NCBI GenBank assembly: GCA_964410105.1
Contig: CAYPFY010000019.1
Span: 1-64,000, forward strand
DNA from: CAYPFY01 sp964410105
Lineage (GTDB): Bacteria; Bacteroidota; Ignavibacteria; UBA10030; SZUA-254
Reading direction: 5' to 3'
Length of the DNA stretch: 64,000 nucleotides
The translations under genes and the position numbers were made by a program. The notes below the pieces were generated by a model. The model made no database searches, was not told the DNA's origin, and saw only the letters and a program-made list of their open reading frames with translations. Numbering within the stretch: the first letter of the stretch is position 1; the number at the start of each line of letters is the position of its first letter. This document shows positions 1-8,800 of the stretch, piece by piece.

Positions 1-67
1 GATTAGAGAATAATCCAAAAAGGCCAAAAACGGCAACCGTTATTTGGACGCTTACACTTCCACCCCC

Positions 68-96
68 TTGCAAGTTAGTTCTCGGCGTGATAAATT
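68..96 (+). promoter_or_regulatory. Putative sigma70-like promoter of the first gene
   Basis: TTGCAA (68-73) and TAAATT (91-96) are separated by 17 bases. Transcription would begin near 103, just before the ribosome binding site AGGAGAA (104-110) and the GTG start at 114. The same architecture recurs upstream of several other genes in the window. The match is by eye only. Confidence 0.4.
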
Positions 97-113
97 CTCG
101 ACGAGGAGAACAT

Positions 114-1001
114 GTGTCTCCACACCGACCGAAAGCGATATTGATTCTGGCAGCGGCATTTCTCTCTCTGGCGGTTCCATTGCCGGCGCAGAACGGATCG
201 ATTTCGCCTGCCCCGACTGTCGTCGCCAGGACGGACGATTCCGCCACGACGTACTTCTTAAAGGCGATCGAGGATAACTCATTCCTGGTTGAGGAGGCGT
301 TCAATCAGGAAGATGGAGTCGTCCAGCACATATCTAATGCAACGTATTTCAACAAACCGGACGAGAATTTCATTTTCACTTTCACGCAAGAATGGCCTCT
401 CTTCGGCCGCACGCATCAATTGAGCTTTACCATTCCCTATGCTTATCTCCATTCGGTAGGTACTCGAGGACTGGGGGATATTTTGGTAAACTATCGCTAC
501 CAGTTGACAACACGCGAGATGTGGGCTGCATGCGCTCCTCGTCTCTCAATTATTCTTCCTACCGGGAACTCAGCCTCAGGATTGGGCAACGGGGTCGTTG
601 GCTTTCAGCTAAGTGTTCCTGTCAGTAAGCGGGTCTCCGATTACTTTATTGCTCATTTCAACGTCGGTGCCACCTACCTCCCTCATGTAAAAGGTACTGA
701 TATGAATGGAGCAGACATTATGCGGTCACTTCCTTCCTACACGGTCGCCATGAGCGTCATATGGCTTGCAGGATCGAATTACAATTTCATGCTTGAAGCA
801 GCCCATAATGCCGTGAGCGACATAGGGGGAGACGGAGACGTAGTATTCTCCCACGAGACCATTGTCTCTCCCGGCCTGCGATTTGCAATAAATATTGATG
901 ACCTGCAAATCGTCCCCGGTATTGCCGTCCCCTTCAGCATGATCGGGGGTGATAACCGCACGGGAATACTGTTTTACCTCTCATTCGAACATCCATTTTA
1001 G
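114..1001 (+). CDS. Secreted outer-membrane beta-barrel-like protein
   Basis: This 295-residue protein begins with a basic stretch and a hydrophobic segment ending in a PLPAQ-type cleavage site, so it is exported. The remainder has short alternating polar/hydrophobic strands, glycine turns and a final phenylalanine (EHPF), as expected for an outer-membrane barrel. It resembles the transporter-like barrels often filed under the phenol-degradation MetA family, but I cannot assign a substrate. The GTG at 114 is preferred over an in-frame GTG at 87 because AGGAGAA lies at 104-110. It converges on the lptG fragment that follows. It may belong to the older locus next to lptG rather than to the toxin-antitoxin insert. 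Confidence 0.7.
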   Translation: MSPHRPKAILILAAAFLSLAVPLPAQNGSISPAPTVVARTDDSATTYFLKAIEDNSFLVEEAFNQEDGVVQHISNATYFNKPDENFIFTFTQEWPLFGRTHQLSFTIPYAYLHSVGTRGLGDILVNYRYQLTTREMWAACAPRLSIILPTGNSASGLGNGVVGFQLSVPVSKRVSDYFIAHFNVGATYLPHVKGTDMNGADIMRSLPSYTVAMSVIWLAGSNYNFMLEAAHNAVSDIGGDGDVVFSHETIVSPGLRFAINIDDLQIVPGIAVPFSMIGGDNRTGILFYLSFEHPF

Positions 1002-1041
1002 GAGGGGGGAGTTGCATGGGGGGGACACGCTTCACGTTTTC

Positions 1042-1259
1042 CGAATTACTTTGGGACCCGCCAGAGGTTGTAAAAACCAGCCAGCAGAAACAGCATGTTG
1101 GCAAGCCAGGCTGTGAGGAGAGGATGCAAATCACCGTTGTATCCGAATGCCTGGTTGATCTGCAAGAAGATTATGTGAAGAAAACAGATTCCGACCGCAA
1201 TTCCGAACTCTACCCCCAATCCGCTTGGTCGTTTGACAGAGGAGAAAGGGACACCCAGC
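1042..1259 (-). pseudogene. 3' fragment of a second lptG copy
   Basis: Read on the minus strand, about 71 codons match the last 71 codons of the intact lptG at 3157-3370, including the stop. I count 23 differences in about 213 bases (roughly 89% identity) and no indels, yet only four amino acid changes (R to P, Y to H, S to N, I to M). Upstream of the GVPF motif (past 1259) the match breaks with an extra base and is then lost. Downstream, similarity ends within about four bases of the stop codon. There is no start codon and no amino-terminal part, so it cannot make LptG. The mostly synonymous differences say the fragment diverged while it was part of a working gene, that is, it came from another allele. 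Confidence 0.85.
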
Positions 1260-1462
1260 GGGGTCTACTTCTACGAACTTGAAGCGGCGAGTGCCTCAAT
1301 CCGAATTTCTCCGCTTCTGCAGGTGTGGAGAATGCTGTTCGTCAATCTAGTATCAAATGATGGCTAAGCTCGGTTGATCTTCGGTGAGCACATCAGTATC
1401 AAGCACTACTATCTCAAGTGTTGACGTCCATTTTGCGGGGCCATCCCCCCTGCGGACTTCCC
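1260..1462. other. Geneless spacer between lptG fragment and abiE promoter
   Basis: No convincing coding frame is seen. A perfect 7-base inverted repeat, GAAGCGG (1281-1287) and CCGCTTC (1311-1317), could form a long-loop hairpin, but no T-run follows it. The left edge of the inserted segment should lie at or near 1260, where similarity to lptG ends. Confidence 0.5.
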
Positions 1463-1491
1463 TTGATTCTTTTCTTCTGCATTTGTATATT
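1463..1491 (+). promoter_or_regulatory. Putative promoter of the abiE pair
   Basis: TTGATT (1463-1468) and TATATT (1486-1491) are spaced by 17 bases. Transcription would start around 1498, after the upstream GTG at 1494 and before the ATG at 1518, which supports the ATG as the real start of abiEi. AbiEi antitoxins commonly repress their own promoter; the spacer here shows no obvious strong palindrome. Confidence 0.45.
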
Positions 1492-1517
1492 AAGTGCAGA
1501 ACAATAGAATCAGACCG

Positions 1518-2111
1518 ATGGACAGGATCATTAAGTATTTTCGCGAACACAAGGGATACGCTCGGATGAAGGATATGAAAGCGAGCGGTTTCCAACCAAG
1601 GGATATTAAGAAACTAGTGGTAAACCGCCGTATTGTCAGGGTAAAGCCGGGACTCTACCGACTTGCGGAGATTCAACCGGGGGAAGCAAACGGACTGGTG
1701 GAAGTCTGCCTCGCAATGCCAAAGGCCGTCATTTGCCTTACCTCGGCGCTTGCTTTTCATGACCTCACTACTTTTGTACCAACGAGTATCTCCTATGCAA
1801 TTCCCCGCTCTGATAAACCGGTTAAACTCTCTTATCCGCCCAATAAGGCATATTACTTTTCGAAGAATCAATATGAAGCAGGTATCGAGAATCGCGAAAG
1901 CAAAGATGGACAAATGAGGGTTTACGGCGCGGAGAAAACAATATGTGACCTGTTTAGATTTCGCAACAAGACGGGCGAGGATCTTGCCCTTGAGGGTCTC
2001 AAAGAATATCTCAAGCGACACAACCGGGATCTGAGCAGGCTGATGAATTTCGCTCAGGTATGTCGGGTGAAAGGGATCATCTCTCGATATGTGAAGGCCA
2101 TCGTTGGATGA
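1518..2111 (+). CDS. AbiEi-family antitoxin (type IV toxin-antitoxin)
   Basis: This 197-residue protein opens with a winged-helix-like region (MDRIIKYFREHKGYARMKDM, then a basic segment ending KPGLYRLAE) typical of the AbiEi antitoxin amino-terminal domain. The carboxy-terminal domain carries the family pattern: SALAFHDLT, a YAIPR strand, then VYGAEKTICDLFRFR. In known AbiE systems this protein represses its own operon and counters the AbiEii nucleotidyltransferase. It overlaps abiEii by four bases (ATGA, 2108-2111), so the two are translationally coupled. Base composition is AT-richer than the flanking core genes. An in-frame GTG at 1494 is a less likely start because it precedes the predicted transcription start. 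Confidence 0.88.
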   Translation: MDRIIKYFREHKGYARMKDMKASGFQPRDIKKLVVNRRIVRVKPGLYRLAEIQPGEANGLVEVCLAMPKAVICLTSALAFHDLTTFVPTSISYAIPRSDKPVKLSYPPNKAYYFSKNQYEAGIENRESKDGQMRVYGAEKTICDLFRFRNKTGEDLALEGLKEYLKRHNRDLSRLMNFAQVCRVKGIISRYVKAIVG

Positions 2112-3019
2112 AGAAAAAACCGGTAAATATATCAGCTTCAGTTCTCGATCGGCTCAAGAATATTGCCACAAAGCAGGATTTCGATTTCAATTTTATCCTG
2201 CTACGCTATGCTCAGGAGAGATTTCTTTCTCGTCTTGCTTATTCAGGTCATGTCAAAAGATTTATCTTGAAGGGAGGGTTCCTTCTCCTCGCTTACAACA
2301 TCGACAAGGCACGGCCCACCAAAGATATCGATTTCCTGGCAGTAAATGTTGCCAGCCATCGCAGGGATCTTGAACGTCTAATCACTGAGATCGCAACAGT
2401 TGACCTCAAAGACGGAGTGATATTCCTGGTGGATTCAGTCAGGAGTGAAGTGATTAAAGAAGACGCCGATTACGGAGGCATTCGCGTTAAACTTACCTCA
2501 AAAATTGGGTCCGTACGGAATGGAATTCAAATTGATTTCGGCTTCGGCGATATCGTTACACCTCATCCACTTCTGATGGATTATCCAACTCTCCTCGACA
2601 CAGAAACGGTAAAAGTTCTGGCCTATCCCAAGGAAACCATTGTGGCCGAGAAGTTCGAAGCGATCGTGAAGCTGACATCCTTTAACACCCGGATGAAAGA
2701 CTTCTATGACATCTCATTTCTTTCCAATGAATTCGATTTCGAATGCGCCGCCTTGCAATCTGCTATGAGGAATACCTTCCATCGAAGGCAAACCAGCCTT
2801 AGTTCCGGAAAGGAACTTCTTGATTCCAATTTTGGAGGTCAGCTCACTTTCCATCGTCATTGGGATGCTTTTAAGAAGCGAACGAGGCTCACAACCAAGC
2901 AAGATTTCAGGAGCATTTTTGATGAGATTCGTTCGTTCCTTGCACCGCTAGTCAATGCCGAGATTGAGAACACATCGATCAGTTCACATTGGAGCAGGAA
3001 AACAAGGAAATGGGAGTGA
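2108..3019 (+). CDS. AbiEii-family nucleotidyltransferase toxin
   Basis: This is a 303-residue protein of the AbiEii/AbiGii nucleotidyltransferase family. The core signature KGGFLLLA followed about ten residues later by RPTKDIDFLA gives the glycine and paired aspartates of the DNA-polymerase-beta-like active site; IQIDFGFGD supplies the next acidic strand. A later PKETIVAEKFEAIV segment and NTRMKDFYDI match the family's helical half. Known members transfer nucleotides to tRNA or otherwise block growth, and AbiEi neutralises them; some give phage resistance by abortive infection. The ATG at 2108 is chosen over longer frames because it overlaps the abiEi stop as ATGA. The 60 bases at 2161-2220 contain only 25 G/C, well below the neighbouring core genes. 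Confidence 0.9.
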   Translation: MKKKPVNISASVLDRLKNIATKQDFDFNFILLRYAQERFLSRLAYSGHVKRFILKGGFLLLAYNIDKARPTKDIDFLAVNVASHRRDLERLITEIATVDLKDGVIFLVDSVRSEVIKEDADYGGIRVKLTSKIGSVRNGIQIDFGFGDIVTPHPLLMDYPTLLDTETVKVLAYPKETIVAEKFEAIVKLTSFNTRMKDFYDISFLSNEFDFECAALQSAMRNTFHRRQTSLSSGKELLDSNFGGQLTFHRHWDAFKKRTRLTTKQDFRSIFDEIRSFLAPLVNAEIENTSISSHWSRKTRKWE

Positions 3020-3156
3020 GAAATGATAATGGGCCACATACAAGCTGATTGATCTCCGCTGACCCCCCCGGGGGCCGATCAGTTTCCGGCTGTTCAATTT
3101 GTCCCGTGGTGATTTAGATATTCTGTCCATGCGGGACATGCTGCAAGACCGGCGAT
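3020..3156. other. Spacer between abiEii and the end of lptG
   Basis: A 137-base stretch between convergent genes. It contains a CCCCCCCGGGGG run (3064-3075) inside an imperfect dyad that could pair into a GC-rich stem, but there is no clear U-run on either strand. It ends directly at the lptG stop codon, so it contains the right edge of the inserted segment. Confidence 0.4.
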
Positions 3157-4242
3157 TTACTTCGGGACCCGCCAGAGGTTGTAGAATCCGGCCAGCAGAA
3201 AGAGTATGTTGGCAAGCCAGGCTGTGAGGAGAGGATGCAAGTCACCGTTGTATCCAAATGCCTGGCTGATCTGTAAGAAGATTATGTAGAGGAAACAGAT
3301 TCCCACCGCAATCCCGAATTCCACTCCCAATCCGCTTCGTCGTTTGACGGATGAGAAGGGGACGCCGAAGAGGACTACGATGACGCTTGCAAAGGGAAAG
3401 GCGATCTTTCCGTAATAGTCGACCAGCCACCTCGACACCTCATGCCCCGCCCTTTGCTGGTTTTCAATAAACTTTCCTAATTCCGTGTAGTTCATCTCCT
3501 CCGGTTTTTCCTGCTTCTTTCTGACGTCTTCCGGGTAAAAGTTTAATTGCCCAATCGTCAGAGTTTCAAATTTTCTGAGAATCTCGCCCGAGGGGGTGAA
3601 CCTCCGCAAGGTCCCGTTGGTGAGCCGCCAGGTGTTCACGGCAGGGTTCCATTGCATCTGCGCCGCATCATAACGGTCCACGATTTTTGTGGGATCTTTC
3701 ACATCGAAATCCTGTATGCTGACCTGATACGCTATGTTCGCATTGTCGTCAAACATGCCGATCGAAAGTATCCTCGTTCTCGAATCCTGTATGAATATGT
3801 TGTTGCGGGATATGAATTCTATGTCTTTTTGGAAATACTGGCGTGCGATTTCCAGCTTTTTCTTGTTCGCATACGGCACAACCCAACCATTGAAGTAGAT
3901 CGACCCCGCGCTGACCAGTATCGCTACGGCTATCAGCGGCCCCATAAATCTGTAGAGACTCATCCCGCCCGATTTGAGAGCGCCGAGCTCATTGAATGTC
4001 GATAGTCGCCCCGTCGTGAAGAGGGCGCTGAGCAACATGGCCATCGGGATCATGAGTTTGATGATTTCGGGTATAAAATAGAGATAGTACTTCGCAATGA
4101 CGGCAGCCGATGCGTGACGATCCAGGAAGTCGTCGAGATTGTCCATCATGTTGACCGCGACAAAGATGATGGTGAAGATAACGAGGGAATAGACTGCGGT
4201 CGTGAGGAATTGCCTTATGACGTACCGGTCGATGGTTCTCAC
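3157..4242 (-). CDS. lptG: LPS export permease LptG (YjgQ family)
   Basis: This is a 361-residue inner-membrane subunit of the LptB2FG transporter, which pulls lipopolysaccharide out of the inner membrane. Three membrane segments are seen in the first 120 residues and three in the last 100, around a periplasmic beta-rich domain. The segment TGRLSTFNELGALKSGGMSL between the second and third helices matches the coupling helix that contacts the LptB ATPase. The GTG at 4242 overlaps the lptF stop as GTGA (4239-4242), as expected for coupled translation; longer frames would overlap lptF. The carboxy end FYNLWRVPK is duplicated in the fragment at 1042-1259. LptG is assigned here, and LptF upstream, by order; the two families are related and the labels could be exchanged. 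Confidence 0.9.
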   Translation of the reverse strand: MRTIDRYVIRQFLTTAVYSLVIFTIIFVAVNMMDNLDDFLDRHASAAVIAKYYLYFIPEIIKLMIPMAMLLSALFTTGRLSTFNELGALKSGGMSLYRFMGPLIAVAILVSAGSIYFNGWVVPYANKKKLEIARQYFQKDIEFISRNNIFIQDSRTRILSIGMFDDNANIAYQVSIQDFDVKDPTKIVDRYDAAQMQWNPAVNTWRLTNGTLRRFTPSGEILRKFETLTIGQLNFYPEDVRKKQEKPEEMNYTELGKFIENQQRAGHEVSRWLVDYYGKIAFPFASVIVVLFGVPFSSVKRRSGLGVEFGIAVGICFLYIIFLQISQAFGYNGDLHPLLTAWLANILFLLAGFYNLWRVPK

Positions 4243-5621
4243 AGATTGTCCGCCACAAGTTTGATTACCCCAGGGATCCGCCGTTTGAGTGCACCCCAGT
4301 CGATTGTCGGAGTCTCCCGGCCCATGCGGAGCGTGAGGTATACTCCGAGCAAACTGAGGATGATGTTGGCGGCCCACATTCCCACCCATGGGCTGATGTA
4401 TCCCCGGTCCGCCAGTTTTTCACCTCCGATAAGCGAGGCCCAGTAGACGACGAAGAACCCCAGGCTCATGGTGGCCGCCACGCCGAATGTCCCTCTTCGG
4501 GAAATAATTCCCAGCGGCGCGCCAATGAAAACGAACACAAGGCACGCGGCAGGGATGGAGTATTTTTTGTTTATTTCGACCAGATACTCGTCGATCTTTC
4601 GCTGGTTGTAATCTATCACCGCAGACTCTCCGGAGATGGTCGCTTCCATTGCGCGGACTCTTACCATCGCCATGGCTATCGCCCGCTGCCTCACCGTGCC
4701 GGTGATCATTTCCTGCCGCAGCTGACCAATCCTCGGATCTATTCCCATTTCGGGTCTCATTCCATTCGCCGGCAGCTCGAATACTTTTCTATACGATGCC
4801 TCGTTTATTCTCCGGAGACTGTCGACGAGTGTCTGCATTGCCTGAGCGCTGAGTTCACGGTCCCCGCGGTCGAAGGCGTTCTCGCTCGATCTTTCAAAGT
4901 CAAACCCCTCGGCATTCATGACTATTCTATGCCGCTTGTATCTCATGCGCCTGTACGCGGCCATGTCACGCGTCCCTACCTGGTGTATCTCGCCGTCATA
5001 GAGGTCCATGACGAGCTTGCGGTAGTCGGGCGTGAATGACACTTTGCCGCGTTCGGCCGTGACGACGACGTTCTGTGAGGGGTCGGTGTAATCATAGATG
5101 GTCACGCCTTCCAGGTCGTTTGTGTTCTCGAACGTTTTCCGGACGATGATGCTGTAACCCTGTATGTCCTGCGAAAAGAGGCCCGGCACGATGGTAAGCG
5201 TCGGCTTGGTTCTCCGGATGTCTATCATGAGGACTTTGAACCGGTGGTTCGCCTCCGGAAGTACTTTGTTGTTGAACTCGAGGACGAGGTAAGTCACCAG
5301 AAGGGAGGCTATCACGACCGGAGCCATCATGCTGTAAAGGCTGACGCCGCTTGCCTTCATGGCCGTTATTTCGCTCTGGGCCGATAGTTTTCCAAATGCC
5401 ATGAGCGTTGCCACCAGCACCGCCATGGGCACAGCCAGGACAACCATCCATGATAAACTTAGCGCCAGGAGCTCCCCGATGACCCAGGCGCTTAGTCCCT
5501 TCCCCACAAGCTGATCGACAGCCCTCATGAGGAATTGAAGCAGAAAGACGAACATGAGCGTGATGAAGGCGAAAAGGAACGGCCCCGCATGAGCCCTGAG
5601 GATGTGGAGGTGCAGTTTCAT
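4239..5621 (-). CDS. lptF: LPS export permease LptF (YjgP family)
   Basis: This 460-residue protein pairs with LptG in the LptB2FG lipopolysaccharide exporter. The amino-terminal membrane half contains FGKLSAQSEITAMKASGVSL, the coupling-helix motif. A long periplasmic domain (about residues 120-355) follows, then three carboxy-terminal membrane segments including PAACLVFVFIGAPLGIISRR. It is longer than the usual 360-390 residues; the extra length is in the periplasmic part, around the arginine-rich segment and the helical stretch before IDYNQRKIDEYLVEIN. The ATG at 5621 sits directly behind a promoter-like sequence. It is divergent from sprA and forms a two-gene unit with lptG. No lptB is in the window. 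Confidence 0.9.
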   Translation of the reverse strand: MKLHLHILRAHAGPFLFAFITLMFVFLLQFLMRAVDQLVGKGLSAWVIGELLALSLSWMVVLAVPMAVLVATLMAFGKLSAQSEITAMKASGVSLYSMMAPVVIASLLVTYLVLEFNNKVLPEANHRFKVLMIDIRRTKPTLTIVPGLFSQDIQGYSIIVRKTFENTNDLEGVTIYDYTDPSQNVVVTAERGKVSFTPDYRKLVMDLYDGEIHQVGTRDMAAYRRMRYKRHRIVMNAEGFDFERSSENAFDRGDRELSAQAMQTLVDSLRRINEASYRKVFELPANGMRPEMGIDPRIGQLRQEMITGTVRQRAIAMAMVRVRAMEATISGESAVIDYNQRKIDEYLVEINKKYSIPAACLVFVFIGAPLGIISRRGTFGVAATMSLGFFVVYWASLIGGEKLADRGYISPWVGMWAANIILSLLGVYLTLRMGRETPTIDWGALKRRIPGVIKLVADNL

Positions 5622-5626
5622 GGATT

Positions 5627-5655
5627 AATATAGCCGTGCGAGGAGGATTTTACAA
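5627..5655 (-). promoter_or_regulatory. Putative lptF promoter giving a near-leaderless message
   Basis: On the minus strand TTGTAA (5655-5650) and TATATT (5632-5627) are spaced by 17 bases. The -10-like box ends five bases before the lptF ATG, so the transcript would begin at or within a base or two of the start codon. Confidence 0.45.
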
Positions 5656-5733
5656 ACATGGCCGTCTTACACGATTTTTCGCTTCGCAGGGGCAGTTTGT
5701 GTGCTCTCTGTCATGATTTGCGGCAAAATTCGC

Positions 5734-5762
5734 TTGCTATTCAATGCCCTTTTCTCTACCTT
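5734..5762 (+). promoter_or_regulatory. Weak promoter candidate upstream of sprA
   Basis: TTGCTA (5734-5739) and TACCTT (5757-5762) have a 17-base spacer. The boxes are weaker than others in the window. If used, the leader would be about 115 bases long and would include the hairpin at 5770-5786. Confidence 0.3.
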
Positions 5763-5769
5763 TTTGAAG

Positions 5770-5786
5770 CATCCCTTCGTGGGATG
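5770..5786 (+). other. Hairpin in the presumed sprA leader
   Basis: CATCCC (5770-5775) and GGGATG (5781-5786) form a perfect six-base stem with a five-base loop (TTCGT). No T-run follows, so it is not an obvious terminator. An AAAGGAG sequence at 5800-5806 follows it but lies too far from the sprA start to serve as its ribosome binding site. Confidence 0.35.
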
Positions 5787-5884
5787 GAATCTTCACAATT
5801 AAAGGAGCAGTCTCTATCGATTCTTGGTCTTAGTTTTCGGGTCCCAGGACCTGCTATTAATTAAACAATAAGACCGGCACGATA

Positions 5885-8800
5885 TTGACTTCTCTACGCG
5901 CACACATCCCCCGGTGTACGCGGTGCGTGTTTCTGGCAAGTGCCCTCCTGGTTTGCCTCGTTTCCAGCGCTTCCCACGCCCAAAACCTTGATTCCCTCGC
6001 CCGTGCGGATTCAATCCGTCGCGCTATGCCCTTCCCGGGCGCCGATTCGTCCGAGTTTTTCCGGCCGTTTGCAGGGGATTCCCTGAGAGCCCGTTTAGAC
6101 TCGCTCCGTGCCCGCGGCGATACTCTAAAGATCGATACCTCCAGAACCTGGGTTGTGTATAAGGATTCGACTGTCCGCATAGCACAGTTTGTCCATAAAC
6201 GGCATGATTCTCCGGTCGTCGAGCTTTTTCCCCGCCCCAATTATAGTCTCTACCTCGATCCTTACCCCGCCGTCTATAAACGGGACATTGAGATCGATTC
6301 GTCCGGAAATACGGTGACGGCAACAGAACGTGTCAACGATAAGAATGTGAAGGTGCCACAGTCGATCTCCCTGGACGATTATATCCATCAACGATACCGG
6401 CAGGAGAATCTCAGGATCTGGCGATCGTTTATAACTCCCTATACTATGAGGCAGAATCAGGATGAGCTCGGGGGTCTTCTGGGGAATTTTACCAATATCT
6501 CTATCCCGGTCCCCGCGAATCCGATTTTCAGCATTTTCGGGAAAAATTACATCAATATCCGCGTCAATGGCGGCGTCGATATCCGCGGCGCGTTTAAGAA
6601 TGAAACGTCAGATCAACAGACCATTTCACAGCTGGACCGCTCACGCAGCGAACCGAATTTTAATCAGGATGTCCAGATTAATGTGAACGGGACTATCGGC
6701 GATAAACTGAATATTCTGGCCGACTGGAATACTCAGCGGACCTTTGAATACGAGAATCAGCTTAAAATCAAGTACACGGGGTACGACGACGAAATCATTC
6801 AGTCGATAGAAGCAGGAAACGTCTCGCTCCAAACTCCCTCCCTCGTCGGTGGCGGGCAGGCGCTGTTCGGGATTAAGGCGAAGATGCAGATGGGACCTCT
6901 GACTCTTACCTCCCTCGTGTCGCAAAAGAAGGGTCAAACCAAAGAGTTAACAGTCTCCGGAGGGGCGACCTCAAATGACATTACCATCTTCCCTCAGCAG
7001 TATAGCACCAACCATTTTTTTGTCGATATCGGTTATCGCGATTTCTATGAACAACTTCATGCCGCCCAAAGCCCGCTGCTGACACAGGAAATCCTCAACA
7101 AACAGATCGTCTTGTTTGATGTCTATGCCAGCGTCACAAGCGTCCAGCAGGTGAATAACGGTCAGTATGTCATCGGCAAGGCTTTTATCGGTTTGCCCGC
7201 TCGTATTGGCCCTAACTACCAGCAGTCAGATCTTCCCGCAAATACGGCCCCCGGCCAGTTTGAAGAGGGCTATTTTATCCGCCTCACTCCCAATAAGGAT
7301 TTTTCCATCGATCAGTACGGCGGGATCATTAACTTGAATACCTCTCTGAGCGAAGAGCAGGTGCTCGCTATCAGCTATACGACCAATTCTCAAGAGTATT
7401 ACGGGGGGAAATTGGGAACCTCGGACACCCTGATCCTCAAACTCATTAAGCCGAAGCAGCTTAGCAACAATCCGGCCTACCACCCCGCCTGGGATCTCAT
7501 GCTAAAGAATATCTACCCGCTCCATCTCTCGAATGTGAAAAAACAGGGATTCTCCCTCTCCATCCTCAGGAGGACGGACGGCGCCGAGATTAATACCGTT
7601 ATTGGACAGCCGCTGCTCTCGGTGCTCGGCCTGGACCGTTATGATAATAATAATGCACCCCATCCCAATAACGAGTTCGACTTTATTCCCGGCCTGACGA
7701 TCGATGTCGACCACGGCGAGATTATTTTCCCGACTCTCCGCCCGTTCGATTCGACGATAGTGCGCTACTTTGCCGCGCTTTCTCCCCCGCAGACTGTTCC
7801 TGATTCCCTGCGTTTTCCCCAGCTTTATGATACGACGTCGTTTGCTGCGGGGAACGACAATATCAGGAACAAGTATTATTTGAAAATAACTGCTTCCGGA
7901 TCCCAGTCGAGCCGGTTCCAGCTCGGTTTCAATATCGTCGAGGGGAGCGTGCAGGTTCTCTTTAACGGCGCACCCATGCTTCCCAACGTCGACTATACGG
8001 TCGATTATATCATCGGCGAAGTGGTGATCCGGAGGCCAGAAGCCCTGCTTCCCGGGGCAAATGTGCAGGTGAAATACGAGCAGAACGATCTTTTCCAGCT
8101 TGCCTCCAAAACTCTCCTCGGCGCCCGGGGGGAACTGGCTCTCTGGCCTAATACAAGCCTCGGGTTTACGGCGATGAATCTGAATCAGGCGACGCTGAGC
8201 GATAAGGTGCGCCTTAATGAGGAACCGACCAATAATCTCATCGTCGGGACAGATTTTTCTTCGTCGTTCAATCTCCCGTTTCTGACCTCCGCCATAGATG
8301 CCCTGCCGCTGATACGGACAAAGGAGATGTCATCGATAAGGTTCGGAGGCGAGGCGGCCTACAGTCTGCCCGACCCGAATACGAAAAAAAGTCTCGTCGC
8401 AGGGGATAATAATCTGAGTATAGCTTATATCGATGATTTTGAGGGCGCCCGGCGGACGATTCCTCTGCCCGTGAGTTATGTGGCCTGGACTCTCGCCAGC
8501 GCGCCATTTCTGACTTTCCTCGGCCCCGCAGCCTCCGATTCCGACAAAAACGCTACAAAGGCTCAGCTGAGCTGGTACAATGTTCTCCCGACCGATGTTC
8601 TTTCGCAAGAAATCTGGCCCAACCGCGCCACCCGGTCAGGCCAGAATCAGGTGACCGTGCTGAATATGGATTTCGACCCCAACCACCGGGGCGTGTATAA
8701 TTTTTCTCCTCACCTTGATCAGACTCTTCACCGCACCTCCATCGGTCCTAACACCGGGACCGCTGATAATCCTGTCGAGCGCCGTAAGAACTGGAACGGC

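Noticed and set aside
28..41. Small dyad AACGG-CAA-CCGTT at the left edge
   Set aside because: It could end an upstream gene outside the window but the stem is short and there is no T-run.
1016..1282. Open plus-strand frame over the lptG fragment
   Set aside because: It is the reverse of the lptG-like sequence. The minus-strand reading reproduces the LptG carboxy end, so the plus-strand frame is a shadow.
3064..3080. C/G run as a terminator after lptG or abiEii
   Set aside because: The stem is GC-rich but no U-run follows in either direction, so only a spacer entry was made.
5824..5871. Fifteen-codon frame from TTG in the sprA leader as a gene
   Set aside because: No start signal, and codon content is plain; mentioned only as a possibility in the leader finding.
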